From Chloroflexota bacterium (GTDB taxonomy: Bacteria; Chloroflexota; Ktedonobacteria; Ktedonobacterales; Ktedonobacteraceae): a stretch of DNA of 33,342 nucleotides. The notes beneath the pieces are model-generated. The model ran no database searches. It saw nothing but the letters and a program-made list of their open reading frames with translations, and was not told the origin of the DNA. The position numbers and the translations under genes were made by a program. The stretch spans positions 1 through 33,342 of the forward strand of contig VBJK01000120.1 of assembly GCA_005879655.1 (NCBI GenBank). The letters are read 5' to 3'. This document shows positions 1 through 9,624 of the stretch, one piece after another; position 1 is the first letter of the stretch, and the number at the start of each line of letters is the position of its first letter.

Positions 1-903
1 AATGCGCAGGCGCAATACGAGAACATTTTCTGTATCGTCGATCTACACGCGATTACGCTCCCTATTGATCCCGTTGAATTGCATACCAATACACGTAAGT
101 TAGCCGCGCTCTACCTCGCCAGTGGTCTGGATACGCGCTACTGCAAGTTGTTCATACAATCTCATGTGCGTGAGCATGCCGAGATGAGCTGGATCTTAAA
201 TTGCTTCACTCCTCTGGGTTGGTTGGACAGGATGACACAGTTCAAGACCAAAGCTGGCTCGAACATGGAGTCGATCGGTGCAGGACTCTACTGCTATCCC
301 GTCTTGATGGCTTGCGACATTCTGTTGTACCAGACGCACTGTGTGCCAGTCGGCGATGATCAGCGCCAGCATATGGAACTGACGCGTGACATTGCACAGC
401 GCTTTAATGGCATCTATAAGCAGCAAGTGTTTACTATTCCAGAAGCGCAGATTCGTGATGTGGGGGCGCGCATTATGGCGCTTGACGATCCAACGAAGAA
501 GATGAGTAAGAGCGCTGGCGATGCGCATGCACGCATTGATCTGCTCGATGATCCTAAAACGATCAAGAAAAAGATTGCGCGCGCTACTACTGATTCGCAA
601 CGTGTTGTGGCCTTTGACGAGCAGCGGCCAGGCATTACGAATCTGCTCACCATCTATCAGACCATTACGGGGCAGACAAATGAGCAGATCGAAGCGGAGT
701 TCGCTGGTAAGGGCTATGGTGACTTCAAGGCGGCGCTGACGGCGTGTCTGGTGGCAACGTTGGAGCCAATTCAGCGGCGTTACTACGAGTTGATCAATGA
801 TATGGCAACACTAGAGAATATACTCAAGCAAGGTGCCGATGACGTTCGACCCACGGCAGCGGCCACGCTAAAGCGTGTGAAGGATGTGATCGGCTTAGGC
901 TAA
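1..903 (+). CDS. trpS: Tryptophanyl-tRNA synthetase, 5' end missing
   Basis: Charges tRNA-Trp with tryptophan in the cytoplasm. The reading frame is open from base 1, so the N terminus lies outside the window, including the HIGH-type ATP-binding motif. The first visible residues (IFCIVDLHAIT, then an IDP motif) match the early part of class I TrpS enzymes. The KMSKS signature is intact at 499-513, followed by SAGD. About 300 residues are visible against a family length near 330. It is the first gene of the aromatic block, 74 bases before trpE on the same strand, with a strong hairpin between them. Its position suggests co-regulation with tryptophan synthesis, which is inference. Family assignment is secure. 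Confidence 0.95.
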   Translation, partial: NAQAQYENIFCIVDLHAITLPIDPVELHTNTRKLAALYLASGLDTRYCKLFIQSHVREHAEMSWILNCFTPLGWLDRMTQFKTKAGSNMESIGAGLYCYPVLMACDILLYQTHCVPVGDDQRQHMELTRDIAQRFNGIYKQQVFTIPEAQIRDVGARIMALDDPTKKMSKSAGDAHARIDLLDDPKTIKKKIARATTDSQRVVAFDEQRPGITNLLTIYQTITGQTNEQIEAEFAGKGYGDFKAALTACLVATLEPIQRRYYELINDMATLENILKQGADDVRPTAAATLKRVKDVIGLG

Positions 904-914
904 ATTTGTACTAT

Positions 915-955
915 GTGCATTCGTAGGTCGCCTGCTAGCAGACCTGCGAACGCAC
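915..955 (+). terminator. Strong hairpin between trpS and trpE (terminator or attenuator)
   Basis: Two 15-base arms (915-929 and 941-955) pair with one A-C mismatch and one G-U pair around an 11-base loop. TTCTCTT follows at 956-962, which is U-rich but not a clean U run. It ends 22 bases before the trpE ATG. It could terminate trpS transcripts, act as a trp attenuator, or process the mRNA. I saw no Trp-rich leader peptide or T-box signature beside it, so the mechanism is open. Confidence 0.55.
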
Positions 956-977
956 TTCTCTTGAAGCAGGTGTAAGT

Positions 978-2573
978 ATGTACTATCCGACGTTCGATGA
1001 GGTCAAAGAGCTATGTGAGCGCGAAACTGGCGATCAGGTAGCGAAGCAAGGCAGACCTCTTCTACCGCTCTACTGCGATATCCTGGCTGATATAGAGACT
1101 CCTGTTTCGGCCTATTGCAAGACAGCGCAGAAACCTTACAGCTTTCTCTTGGAGAGCGTGAGTGGTGGCGAGCATGTTGCACGCTACTCATTCATTGGCA
1201 TTGATCCCTATATGGTGATGATTCATCGGGGTGAGACTGCAACATTGCAGAGGATGTATGGTGAGCGCGGCGCTATAAATGGTGGGATCGAAGAAGTATC
1301 CTGTCATGATCCCCTTGCATTGATCGAAGCTGAGCTGAGTCAGTACCGTCTGGTATCATTGCCACATACTACCCAGCACGAAATGCCTAAGTTCTATGGC
1401 GGTGCTGTCGGCTACCTCGCCTACGAAGCTGTAGCGCGTTTTGAGCGTGTTCCTGTTGCAGAGAAAAACTCGCTCGATCTACCTCTCTCCGTCTTTTCTT
1501 TTACCGAGACCGTACTCGTCTTTGACCACGTGAAGCATCGCGTCAGAATTGTGACGCATATCCACTTGGATGCACCTGATCTTGCCACTGAATACCTACG
1601 AGCCTGTGCGATCGTCGCTGATGTACAGCAGCGCTTAGAGCAACCGATGCGTTTCCCCAAAGAGCCTACACCAGTTCACGATGCTGTGGCCTTGCAGGTT
1701 ACGTCGAATCGTACGCGGGAAGAGTATAGGGAGATGGTTCATCGCTCGGTAGAGTATATTCGTGCGGGCGATGCCTTCCAGATTGTGCCCTCACAACGGC
1801 TGAGCCGTCATGTCAATGCGACACCTTTTACCGTTTATCGTGCATTGCGCGCAGTCAATCCTTCCCCTTACATGTTTTATTTGGATCTGAAAGATTTCCA
1901 TATCGTTGGTGCTTCGCCTGAATTGCTGGTGAAGTACGAAGATGATGAAGTGACAATTCGTCCTATCGCGGGCACGCGTCCGCGTGGTGTCGATCAGCGG
2001 CAGGATGTACAACTGGCCGAGGAATTGAAAAATGATCCCAAAGAGCGCGCTGAGCATGTCATGCTGATTGACCTGGGGCGCAACGATGTTGGTCGTGTTG
2101 GTGTGCCTGGCACTGTTAAAGTGACTGAGTTTATGGAAGTCGAGCGCTACTCGCATGTCATGCACCTTGTCTCCAATGTGGTTGGCAAGCTGCGCCCGCA
2201 TCTCACGCCCTTTGATGCACTCCGTTCGGGATTTCCTGCTGGCACTGTCTCTGGTGCGCCCAAGATTCGTGCTATGGAGATCATCTGCGAGCTGGAAGGG
2301 GATCAGCGCGGCGTATATGCGGGGGCCGTTGGTTACTTGAGTCACTCAGGAAACCAGGAGACTGCTATCGCGCTGCGTACTATGGTTATTAAAGACGGTC
2401 GTGCCTACATTCAGGCGGGTGGCGGCGTCGTTGCTGACTCTGATCCAGATCGCGAGTACGAGGAAAGTATGAATAAAGCCGGTGCCCAGTTGCGTGCGCT
2501 CGATGAGGCTGAAAAGATTGCACGAGCACAGTTGCAAGCTGAAGGTGGTCTACAGTCAAGCGAGAGGGAGTAA
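978..2573 (+). CDS. trpE: Anthranilate synthase component I
   Basis: Converts chorismate and ammonia (or glutamine with TrpG) to anthranilate, the first committed step of tryptophan synthesis. The protein is 531 residues, a full family length. The N-terminal segment [18 protein letters not shown] carries the LLES and SFIG elements of the tryptophan feedback pocket. The C-terminal chorismate-binding domain shows [24 protein letters not shown] and [10 protein letters not shown]. The ATG at 978 follows an AGGTG site at about 968-972. The gene overlaps neither neighbour. trpG starts one base after its stop, so translational coupling is likely. Tryptophan feedback inhibition is expected from family knowledge. 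Confidence 0.97.
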   Translation: MYYPTFDEVKELCERETGDQVAKQGRPLLPLYCDILADIETPVSAYCKTAQKPYSFLLESVSGGEHVARYSFIGIDPYMVMIHRGETATLQRMYGERGAINGGIEEVSCHDPLALIEAELSQYRLVSLPHTTQHEMPKFYGGAVGYLAYEAVARFERVPVAEKNSLDLPLSVFSFTETVLVFDHVKHRVRIVTHIHLDAPDLATEYLRACAIVADVQQRLEQPMRFPKEPTPVHDAVALQVTSNRTREEYREMVHRSVEYIRAGDAFQIVPSQRLSRHVNATPFTVYRALRAVNPSPYMFYLDLKDFHIVGASPELLVKYEDDEVTIRPIAGTRPRGVDQRQDVQLAEELKNDPKERAEHVMLIDLGRNDVGRVGVPGTVKVTEFMEVERYSHVMHLVSNVVGKLRPHLTPFDALRSGFPAGTVSGAPKIRAMEIICELEGDQRGVYAGAVGYLSHSGNQETAIALRTMVIKDGRAYIQAGGGVVADSDPDREYEESMNKAGAQLRALDEAEKIARAQLQAEGGLQSSERE

Positions 2574-2574
2574 G

Positions 2575-3255
2575 ATGCTGCTACTTATTGATAACTACGA
2601 TAGTTTTACCTATAACCTTTATCAGTACCTATCAGAGCTATTGCAGTATCCTCAAACGGATCAAAAAGTTAGAGCAAACTTGAAGCAGTCTTCCACCTCT
2701 CCTGACAGAGGTTATTCTAGCCCAACGATGCCTAACATGTCTAATGATTTTGCACTAGATGCTCGGATCGAGGTACGTCGCAACGACCGGGTGACACTGG
2801 ACGAGATAGAGAGCCTGCAACCCAATTATATCGTTATTTCACCGGGTCCATGCACACCTAATGAAGCTGGTCTTTCGTGCCAGATTATCCAGACATTTGG
2901 ACCGCGCATCCCTACATTGGGCGTTTGTCTGGGTCATCAAGCGATCGGCCAGGTGTACGGCGGACGCGTCATTCGCGCACCAGAGCCAATGCATGGTAAA
3001 ACATCCCTTATGTATCATGAAGGCAAAGGCGTCCTCCGCAATCTTCCCCAACCATTTGCAGCCAATCGTTATCATAGCCTCATCGTTGAGGGTGCCTCTC
3101 TCCCGCACGAACTGGAGATTACGGCGACAACAGAAGACGGACTCATTATGGGATTGCGCCATCGTACTCATCCAGTTGAAGGTGTTCAGTTTCATCCTGA
3201 ATCCATCATGACACCTGTTGGGAAAGATCTACTGCGTAACTTTTTAGAGCAGTAA
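2575..3255 (+). CDS. trpG: Anthranilate synthase component II (glutamine amidotransferase)
   Basis: Supplies ammonia from glutamine to TrpE. This is a class I amidotransferase of 226 residues. The N terminus [18 protein letters not shown] is typical, the oxyanion segment SPGPCTP is present, and the nucleophile Cys118 lies in GVCLGHQ. His207 and Glu209 lie in QFHPES. The ATG at 2575 immediately follows the trpE stop, and GAGAGGG supplies the ribosome site inside trpE. Unusually, about 38 extra hydrophilic residues (roughly 26-63, rich in Ser, Pro, Gln and Asn) sit between the first helix and the RRND strand, where family members have a short turn. All catalytic residues remain, so activity is plausible. 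Confidence 0.95.
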   Translation: MLLLIDNYDSFTYNLYQYLSELLQYPQTDQKVRANLKQSSTSPDRGYSSPTMPNMSNDFALDARIEVRRNDRVTLDEIESLQPNYIVISPGPCTPNEAGLSCQIIQTFGPRIPTLGVCLGHQAIGQVYGGRVIRAPEPMHGKTSLMYHEGKGVLRNLPQPFAANRYHSLIVEGASLPHELEITATTEDGLIMGLRHRTHPVEGVQFHPESIMTPVGKDLLRNFLEQ

Positions 3256-3298
3256 GAGATTGTGCCTACATTACTCATCTACGGAGAGGGATAACAAA

Positions 3299-4256
3299 AT
3301 GATTCGTGAAGCTATTGCTAATATAACCGCTGGCGCAAGACTGAGTGAGACCGAGGCGGCAGCTGTGATGGAAGAGATTATGACGGGTGCGGCCACTCCT
3401 TCACAGATGGGTGCCTTTCTGACGGCGCTACGTCTGCGGCCAGGCGGCGAAACGGTGGCAGAGATTGCTGGCTTGGCGCGTGTGATGCGGGACAAAGCTG
3501 TGCAGGTACGTCTGAATGAGCAGGTTGCTGGTCTGGCGATGGATACCTGCGGGACTGGTGGAGATGGCGCGGGCACTTTTAATGTTTCCACAGGTGCGGG
3601 ACTACTTGCTGCTGCGACCGGGGCCTATATTGCCAAGCATGGCAATCGTTCTGCAACCAGTCGTTGTGGTAGCGCCGATGTTTTGGAGGCGCTGGGGATA
3701 AAGATTAATCTTGGACCCGAACAGGTGGCCCGCTCTATCGAAGAGGTGGGCTTTGGCTTTATGTTTGCCCAGGCGTATCATCCCTCTATGAAGCATGTGG
3801 GGCCAACACGCCGTGAGATTGGTATTCGGACGGTTTTTAATATTCTTGGCCCACTGACTAATCCAGCTGGCACCCGCTATCAGGTCTTAGGCGTTCCCGA
3901 TGGTGCGTTGCTACGTAAGATGGGTGAGGCATTGCAGTTACTTGGTTGTCAACACGCGCTGATCGTGCATGGTGAGGACGGACTCGATGAGTGTTCGCTC
4001 AGCGCACCGACGCGCATCTGTGAGGTGCGTGTGGGACACGAGCTGCGCGAATATACGATTACCCCTGAGCAAGTAGGGTTGCTATATCGATACCCCGGCG
4101 ACCCATATGTTGTGTCTGAACGCTGGTGCCGCTCTGCTGGCAAGTGATCGGGTTGACTCGTTGCAGGATGGTGTCAAGCTGGTACAGGCCACGTTACGAG
4201 ACGGTAAGGCGAAACAAAAGCTGACTGATATTATTGCGTGTTCCCAGGCGCAATGA
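3299..4256 (+). pseudogene. trpD: Anthranilate phosphoribosyltransferase, broken by internal deletion and frame change
   Basis: The family joins anthranilate to PRPP. The start is the ATG at 3299 behind GGAGAGGG. The first frame runs to a stop at 4145-4147 and holds DTCGTGGDGAGTFNVST, KHGNRSATS, HPSMKHVGPTRREIGIRT and FNILGPLTNP, all TrpD hallmarks. After EQVGL it turns into unrelated sequence. The true C terminus (HMLCLNAGAALLAS, then DSLQDGVKLVQATLRDGKAK) resumes in another frame and ends at 4254-4256. Against the family about 74 bases are missing near 4085-4100, removing the conserved RGG-containing stretch. It may be genuine gene loss or an assembly error. The final stop codon lies inside a dispersed palindromic repeat. 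Confidence 0.85.
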
Positions 4257-4271
4257 ATTGCGCAGCTACAG
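4247..4271 (+). repeat. REP-like palindromic repeat across the trpD/trpC junction
   Basis: The core GCGCAATGAATTGCGC is a 7-base stem with a 2-base centre, followed by a directional flank GCTACAGG. It matches the copies near 9537-9649 almost base for base. The restored trpD stop codon (4254-4256) is within the palindrome, and the AGGTG ribosome site of trpC directly follows the flank. Confidence 0.75.
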
Positions 4272-4278
4272 GTGAATC

Positions 4279-5706
4279 ATGTTTCTGCATCGTATTGTTA
4301 AACAAACACTGCTAGACTTAGAGCAACGCAAACGCGAATGCCCGCTGGCTGAGCTGCAAGCTCTTGCCGCAGCTCAACAACGTCCGCGTGATCTGCTAGC
4401 CGCTTTTGCGTCACGCTCGCGCGTGCACTTGATTGCGGAGGTTAAGCGAGCATCGCCCTCGAAAGGATTGCTTGCTCCTCACATCAATCCCGTGGATGTG
4501 GCTCTCACCTACGAGGCTAATGGAGCCGCCGCAATCTCAGTGCTTACAGAGCCGCACTTTTTCCTGGGTTCGCCGGACTATCTCACGGCTATTAAGCAAG
4601 CTGTGCAGATACCAGTGTTGCGCAAAGATTTTATCGTTGACGAGTATCAGGTCTACGAAGCGCGGGCCTGGGGAGCCGATGCCATTCTGCTCATTTGCGC
4701 CATCCTTGACGATCAACAGTTGCGGCACCTCTTGCATGTTGCCCATGAGCAGGGCATGTACTGTCTTGTTGAGACGCATAGCCTGGAGGAGGCTCAACGC
4801 GCACTTGCCGCTGGGGCGATGATCATCGGCGTCAATAGCCGCGATCTAGTGACATTCCAGATGAACCCTTATCTCATGCGGGAGATACGCCAGATTATTC
4901 CAGCCGATCGCGTAGTCATTGCTGAAAGTGGTATCCATACTGAGGCTGATGCACGTCGTCTGGCGCGCTATGACGTGCAAGGGATACTCGTTGGGGAATC
5001 GCTGGTGGTCTCGCCGGATATTCCTGCTCAGATGCAGATGCTCTTGCAGGGAGCAAATGCGGCTACACAGGTCAAGATTTGTGGGCTGAGCCAACCGGTA
5101 GCGGTAGATATGGCGGTAGAAGCTGGTGCAGACATGTTGGGCATCATCTTTCACGAGCCAAGCCATCGTTATGTGCAGCCGCGATTAGTCCCCATTCTTA
5201 TTGGTGCCAGCGAAGCTTATGGCACACCACCGCAAGGTCTGGCGGCACCAGACCTTGTAGGTGTCTTTGTCAATAAGGATGCGTCTTTTGTTAACGATGT
5301 TGCTGAACAGGCAGGATTACATTTTGTCCAGCTGCATGGAACAGAGACGCCCGAATTTTGCTTGCAGATCAAGCGACCGGTGATCAAGGCGCTTCATGTG
5401 GGCGAGCAAGCCGATCTTGGTTTGCTCAAGGCGTACAAGGATGTTGCTTGGCGTTTGCTGCTCGATACACCAACTCCTGCATGGGGTGGCACAGGCGTTA
5501 CTCACGATTGGGAACTCGCCCGTCTAGCTACACAGCAGAGCAAAATCTTGCTGGCAGGCGGACTTACTGTGGAGAATGTGTCAGCGGCACTTGCACAGGT
5601 ACGGCCCTGGGGTGTTGATGTAAGTAGTGGTATCGAAACTGATAGACAGAAAGATCCGCACAAGATCCGAGTTTTTATTGAACAAGTTCGCAAAACTTCA
5701 CTATAG
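4279..5706 (+). CDS. trpC-trpF: Indole-3-glycerol-phosphate synthase / phosphoribosylanthranilate isomerase fusion
   Basis: A 475-residue two-domain enzyme for the two steps between phosphoribosylanthranilate and indole-3-glycerol phosphate. Residues 1 to about 255 are TrpC: Glu54 and Lys56 in [29 protein letters not shown] and ESGI. TrpF starts at about residue 265 with VKICGL (Cys268), then [19 protein letters not shown] and GVDVSSGIE (Asp448). The joint is a short linker, QGANAATQ. The ATG at 4279 follows AGGTG. trpB starts 8 bases after its stop. A TrpC-TrpF fusion is known in enterobacteria, and the domain order is the same. Because neighbouring genes have lost short segments, a secondary deletion at the joint cannot be excluded, but both domains look complete. 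Confidence 0.95.
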   Translation: MFLHRIVKQTLLDLEQRKRECPLAELQALAAAQQRPRDLLAAFASRSRVHLIAEVKRASPSKGLLAPHINPVDVALTYEANGAAAISVLTEPHFFLGSPDYLTAIKQAVQIPVLRKDFIVDEYQVYEARAWGADAILLICAILDDQQLRHLLHVAHEQGMYCLVETHSLEEAQRALAAGAMIIGVNSRDLVTFQMNPYLMREIRQIIPADRVVIAESGIHTEADARRLARYDVQGILVGESLVVSPDIPAQMQMLLQGANAATQVKICGLSQPVAVDMAVEAGADMLGIIFHEPSHRYVQPRLVPILIGASEAYGTPPQGLAAPDLVGVFVNKDASFVNDVAEQAGLHFVQLHGTETPEFCLQIKRPVIKALHVGEQADLGLLKAYKDVAWRLLLDTPTPAWGGTGVTHDWELARLATQQSKILLAGGLTVENVSAALAQVRPWGVDVSSGIETDRQKDPHKIRVFIEQVRKTSL

Positions 5707-5714
5707 AAAGAAAG

Positions 5715-6871
5715 ATGTCGTCAATGCAAACACAGCGTGAAACAGCAACCTATCAGCATAATCTCTATCCCGATGAGCGTGGACGCTTTGGCGCATTCGG
5801 TGGCAAGTTTGTACCAGAGAGCCTGATGGCCGTGCTGGCAGAACTTGAAGCAGCATATGATGCCTCTTTACAGGACGAAGCTTTCCAGGCGGAACTGCAA
5901 TACCAGTTACACAGCTATGTGGGTCGTCCTACAACGCTACATTATGTTCCTCGTTTCTCAGCGCTTGTTGCGCCAGGAGTAAAAGTCTATCTCAAGCGCG
6001 AAGATCTGGCACATACCGGGGCACATAAGATTAATAATGCACTGGGGCAGGGTTTGCTGGCCAAGCGTATGGGCAAGAAGCGCATCATTGCCGAAACTGG
6101 GGCAGGTCAGCATGGCGTTGCCACAGCGACCATCTGTGCTATGCTTGGGCTGGATTGCATCATCTACATGGGCGCGGTGGACATCGTGCGCCAGTCGCTA
6201 AACGTCTTCCGTATGAAGTTGCTGGGAGCCGAAGTTCGTTCGGTTGATAGTGGCACGAAGACGCTAAAGGATGCCATTAACGAGGCCATCCGTGACTGGG
6301 TGACGAATGTGGAGACGACAATCTACATGTTTGGTACTGCGGCTGGACCCTATCCCTATCCGCGTATCGTGCGTGACTACCAAACCGTGATCGGTCGTGA
6401 GGCACGCGAACAGATTATGCAGCAGGAGGGACGCCTGCCAGATATGATCTTCGCCTGCGTTGGCGGTGGCAGTAACGCCATTGGCATCTTCCATCCCTTC
6501 GCCGATGTCCCTGAAGTCCAATTGATCGGCGTTGAGGCGGGTGGCACCAGCATGGAGCCAGGCCAACATGCGGCAACACTGACCGCAGGCTCTCCTGGCC
6601 TGGTGTAGGACCAGAACATAGTTACCTGAAAGAGACGGGACGAGCAACCTACTTTGCAGCCAGTGATGCCACAGCATTGCGCGGTCTACAAGCCTTGAGC
6701 CGTACCGAAGGCATTATTCCAGCGTTGGAGTCCTCTCATGCACTCGGCTACCTGCTAGAGATAGGCGAACAGGGCAAGATTCCTGCTGGCTCGCTGATCA
6801 TCGTTAATCTGTCTGGTCGCGGTGACAAAGATATGATGACGGTGGCTAAAGCGTTTAATGTCAATCTGTAA
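5715..6871 (+). pseudogene. trpB: Tryptophan synthase beta chain, broken by internal deletion and frame change
   Basis: The family makes tryptophan from indole and serine with PLP. From the ATG at 5715 the protein shows [13 protein letters not shown], the PLP lysine (Lys105) in HTGAHKINN, and the phosphate loop GGGSNAIG. It reads into a stop at 6606-6608 just after LTAGSPG. The remainder continues in another frame from 6602: [28 protein letters not shown] and [10 protein letters not shown], ending at 6869-6871. The family has about 30 residues between SPG and GVGPEH, with the HGSRTY-like and HSISAGLDYP segments. Only 2 bases are present here, so about 88 are missing. CCTGG occurs twice at the join (6594-6603), which suits a deletion between short direct repeats or an assembly collapse. 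The two halves are otherwise well conserved, so the loss is recent or artificial. Confidence 0.88.
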
Positions 6872-6905
6872 GGGGCATGATGCAACGATTCTACCAGGAG
6901 TATAT

Positions 6906-7748
6906 ATGGAACAGAGCAATAGCGGAGTATTAGACCAACCAGCAACCAGGATTACACGTGCGTTTGAGCAAGCACAGCAGGAGGGGCGCGGCGTGCTCAT
7001 CCCTTACGTGATGTGCGGCTATCCTTCGGCAGAACAAAGTCTCAAGATCGTACGTGCGGTAGCTGAGGGTGGGGCTGATATCATTGAACTGGGTATGCCG
7101 TTTAGCGATCCACTGGCGGATGGTGCAACCATCCAGCACGCCGGGCATGTTGCGCTGGAACGTGGCATGACTGTCAACGGTTGCATGGAGATTGCAGGTC
7201 AGGTGGCCGCCAGTAGTAGTGTGCCACTCATCTTGATGGGTTACTATAATCCTGTGAGGGCGTATGGTCTCGCACGTTTCTGTGCTACCGCAAAGGCCAA
7301 TGGTGTTTGTGGGGTGATTATTCCCGACCTGCCGCCAGAAGAGGCCGCGCCATTGCGCGATGTTGCGCAACAGCACGGACTGGCACTGATCTTCCTCGTG
7401 CCGCCCACAACGCCCGACGAGCGTATTATAAAGATCGTTGACCTGACCGTCAGTGGCGCTGGTGGATTTATCTACTGCGTCTCTCTGAGCGGCGTCACAG
7501 GTTCCCGCAAAAAAGTCCCTGCTCACCTGCGCGATTTTATCGCAAGAGTGCGCAGCTACACCAAAGATTACCATATCCCGCTAGCGGTAGGGTTTGGTCT
7601 CTCAACACCTGAACACATTGCAGAAGTCACTGGCTATGTTGAAGGTGCGGTTGTGGGTAGTGCCCTCGTGAATTTAATCGATAGGCACGAAGAACAGGAA
7701 CAACCTGAAGCCGTACGCAGATACATCGCAAGCCTGCAACAAAAATAG
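6906..7748 (+). CDS. trpA: Tryptophan synthase alpha chain
   Basis: Cleaves indole-3-glycerol phosphate and passes indole to TrpB. The protein is 280 residues. The catalytic pair is Glu61 in IIELGMPFSDP and Asp72 in LADG, with the 11-residue spacing of the family. YYNPV, IIPDLPPEE, FLVPPTTP and VGFGLSTPEH are also typical. I chose the ATG at 6906 because CAGGAG lies 5 bases before it. The frame is open further upstream, but that would overlap trpB. It follows trpB by 34 bases. The gene looks complete. Confidence 0.96.
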   Translation: MEQSNSGVLDQPATRITRAFEQAQQEGRGVLIPYVMCGYPSAEQSLKIVRAVAEGGADIIELGMPFSDPLADGATIQHAGHVALERGMTVNGCMEIAGQVAASSSVPLILMGYYNPVRAYGLARFCATAKANGVCGVIIPDLPPEEAAPLRDVAQQHGLALIFLVPPTTPDERIIKIVDLTVSGAGGFIYCVSLSGVTGSRKKVPAHLRDFIARVRSYTKDYHIPLAVGFGLSTPEHIAEVTGYVEGAVVGSALVNLIDRHEEQEQPEAVRRYIASLQQK

Positions 7749-7783
7749 TATGAGGAGATAGTATCGTCTAAAAACAACATTAG

Positions 7784-7799
7784 GTCCACTAAAATGGAC
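7784..7799. promoter_or_regulatory. Inverted repeat between trpA and aroH
   Basis: GTCCACTAAAATGGAC has arms GTCCA and TGGAC around a 6-base centre. It lies in an AT-rich 168-base gap between trpA and aroH and has no U run, so an operator is more likely than a terminator. No regulator is identified. Confidence 0.3.
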
Positions 7800-7868
7800 A
7801 AAATATATTACTTAATGCAGTAGCATAGCCTTGCTCTTATCCTTTACAATAAGGTCAATTCTGTTCGG

Positions 7869-7884
7869 CTCCTGTCCACAGGAG
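7869..7884 (+). promoter_or_regulatory. Perfect short palindrome upstream of aroH
   Basis: CTCCTGTCCACAGGAG forms a 7-base stem with a 2-base centre. It ends 18 bases before the GGAGG ribosome site of aroH. It could be an operator or an mRNA hairpin affecting aroH translation. Confidence 0.35.
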
Positions 7885-7916
7885 AACGATGAAGCGATTG
7901 AAGGAGGTGAGTTTGG

Positions 7917-8282
7917 TTGATCTACTGCCGAGGTATCCGGGGAGCGACCACTGTGGAGTGTAATAACCGGGATGAGATACTTGTGGCTACACAGGAATTA
8001 CTACAACTGATGATTGAAAGGAATACATTGCGTCAAGAGGACATTGCCAGCGCGATCTTTACTGTCACCCAGGATCTGGATGCAGAGTTTCCAGCGCTAG
8101 CAGCTCGTTCAGCAGCTATAGGTTGGACAGATGTAGCTTTAATGTGTATGCGCGAGATTCCCGTGCCGGGTAGTTTGAGAAAATGTATCCGTGTACTGCT
8201 GCATGTAAATACGACGCGTAGCAATACAGAGATACAACATGTATATATTCGTGGAGCAGTGAATTTGCGCCCCCCCTGTTAG
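7917..8282 (+). CDS. aroH: Chorismate mutase, AroH class
   Basis: Converts chorismate to prephenate, the branch to phenylalanine and tyrosine. The protein is 121 residues, normal for the monofunctional trimeric AroH class. The opening IRGATTVE is diagnostic. Arg8, Glu80, Arg92 and Tyr110 match the spacing of the known Bacillus subtilis active-site residues Arg7, Glu78, Arg90 and Tyr108. The start is TTG at 7917, because an in-frame stop at 7908 excludes earlier starts and AAGGAGG at 7901-7907 is well placed. The C terminus is short after LRPP. It sits between trpA and aroF, so all chorismate uses are grouped here. Confidence 0.93.
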   Translation: MIYCRGIRGATTVECNNRDEILVATQELLQLMIERNTLRQEDIASAIFTVTQDLDAEFPALAARSAAIGWTDVALMCMREIPVPGSLRKCIRVLLHVNTTRSNTEIQHVYIRGAVNLRPPC

Positions 8283-8408
8283 TTTAGATATGTAATAAAC
8301 CCAAAACAAGTTCTTCAGTACGGCAATCAGACAGGGTAGTCACAATTGCCGCAATGCTGGCAACGGCTGGCCAGTACTTTAGCAGAACAATTGAAGGAGT
8401 CAGTTTTT

Positions 8409-9488
8409 ATGATTGTCGTAATGAAGCAATCTTGCAACGAAGAGAGTATCCAGCACGTTTTATCGGTCCTTGAAAAGCATGGCTTAACGGGACATCCCTC
8501 CATCGGTGTCGAGCGCACAGTGATTGGCGTGCTCGGTGCCGTTGGTCCCTCTGGCACACCTGGCGGTATCGGCGGCATCAATCCGTCCCTCGGTGAGACG
8601 TTGGAGAGTCTCCCTTGCGTTGATAGCGTTTTGCGCGTCTCCAAGCCATACAAGCTAACTAGCCGCGAATTTCACCCAGAGAACACCGTTGTTGAAGTGC
8701 CAGCGGCCTGCATGCGTGATGGCGTCGTCGCTATTGGTGGTAGTGCAGTAGTGATGATGGCCGGTCCTTGCACGGTTGAGACTGAAAAACAGCTCATGAC
8801 AACAGCAGAGGCAGTGCGCAAAGAGGGTGCTGTCATTCTACGTGGTGGTGCTTTCAAGCCCTCGACCTCTCCCTACGGCTTCCGTGGTCTTGGCGAAGCG
8901 GGTCTGAAACTGCTGGCCAAGGCACGCGACGAGTTTGGTATGGCGATCATTACGGAGGTCATGACTCCTTCCGACGTACCGATGGTCTGTGAATACGCCG
9001 ACATTTTGCAGATTGGCACACGTAATATGCAGAACTATATGCTACTCGACGAGGTTGGGCGCACGCAGAAGCCGACCGTGCTCAAGCGTGGTATGAGTGC
9101 AACCTTTGAGGAATGGCTACTAGCTGCGGAATATATTCTTGCGCAAGGGAACCGTAACGTCATTCTCTGTGAACGTGGTGTCAGAACCTTTGAGAAGCAA
9201 ACTCGTAACACCATGGATATCAGCGCCGTTCCGCTCATCAAACAATTGTCGCATCTGCCGATCATCTCTGACCCTAGCCAGGGAACGGGTCGCCGCGATC
9301 TTGTCGGACCAATGACCTTAGCTTCAATAGCAGCTGGCACCGATGGCTTGCTCATCGAGGTGCACCCGAATCCAGATGAAGCTTTGAAGGATGGAGCGCA
9401 GTCGTTACTTATTCAGCAGTTCAGGGATCTTATGCCGCAGGCTGTGGCTGTGGCTGCGGCTGTTGGGCGATCGTTTGTGACGGAGTAG
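8409..9488 (+). CDS. aroF: 3-Deoxy-7-phosphoheptulonate synthase (DAHP synthase)
   Basis: Condenses phosphoenolpyruvate and erythrose-4-phosphate, the entry to the shikimate pathway. The protein is 359 residues from the ATG at 8409, which has GAAGGAG upstream. Residues 1 to about 80 form a small ferredoxin-like regulatory domain (MIVVMKQSCNEESIQHVLSV). The catalytic barrel follows: GPCTVET, RGGAFKPSTSPYGFRG, TEVM, QIGTRNMQN, LKRGMSATFEEW, ERGVRTFE and DPSQGTGRRDLV. This is the type I-beta arrangement in which the N-terminal domain can give allosteric control. It ends the aromatic block. The short repeats after it mark the end of the co-oriented genes. Confidence 0.96.
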   Translation: MIVVMKQSCNEESIQHVLSVLEKHGLTGHPSIGVERTVIGVLGAVGPSGTPGGIGGINPSLGETLESLPCVDSVLRVSKPYKLTSREFHPENTVVEVPAACMRDGVVAIGGSAVVMMAGPCTVETEKQLMTTAEAVRKEGAVILRGGAFKPSTSPYGFRGLGEAGLKLLAKARDEFGMAIITEVMTPSDVPMVCEYADILQIGTRNMQNYMLLDEVGRTQKPTVLKRGMSATFEEWLLAAEYILAQGNRNVILCERGVRTFEKQTRNTMDISAVPLIKQLSHLPIISDPSQGTGRRDLVGPMTLASIAAGTDGLLIEVHPNPDEALKDGAQSLLIQQFRDLMPQAVAVAAAVGRSFVTE

Positions 9489-9536
9489 GCTTGCTGGAGG
9501 GTTAAAGGGGCGCGTCATTTTTTCATATAGGAGCGC

Positions 9537-9559
9537 GTAGTTGCGCAATTTATTGCGCC
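9537..9559 (-). repeat. REP-like palindromic repeat, inverted copy
   Basis: Its reverse complement differs by one base from the first 23 bases of the copy at 9625-9649 and contains the GCGCAAT/ATTGCGC stem. Together they form an inverted pair about 65 bases apart in the aroF downstream gap. Confidence 0.7.
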
Positions 9560-9581
9560 AGGCCCAGGAGCGAAGAAAACT

Positions 9582-9605
9582 GGCATAATAAATTGCGCGG
9601 CTACG
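9582..9605 (+). repeat. REP-like palindromic repeat, degenerate copy
   Basis: It keeps AAATTGCGC and the flank GGCTACGG, but the left arm is changed (ATAAT in place of GCAAT), so the palindrome is weakened. It lies between the two inverted copies. Confidence 0.6.
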
Positions 9606-9624
9606 GGTGTGTTTGGAGAGAATC

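Noticed and set aside
903..977. T-box riboswitch or Trp leader peptide before trpE
   Set aside because: No T-box signature and no run of Trp codons is visible; only the hairpin is supported.
4085..4147. Programmed frameshifting to explain the broken trp genes
   Set aside because: Conserved protein segments are missing, not just a change of frame. No slippery site explains losses of about 25-30 residues.
6930..7574. A 214-codon minus-strand frame opposite trpA
   Set aside because: trpA is complete with catalytic residues in place, and the antisense protein is low in family-like motifs and has no ribosome site.
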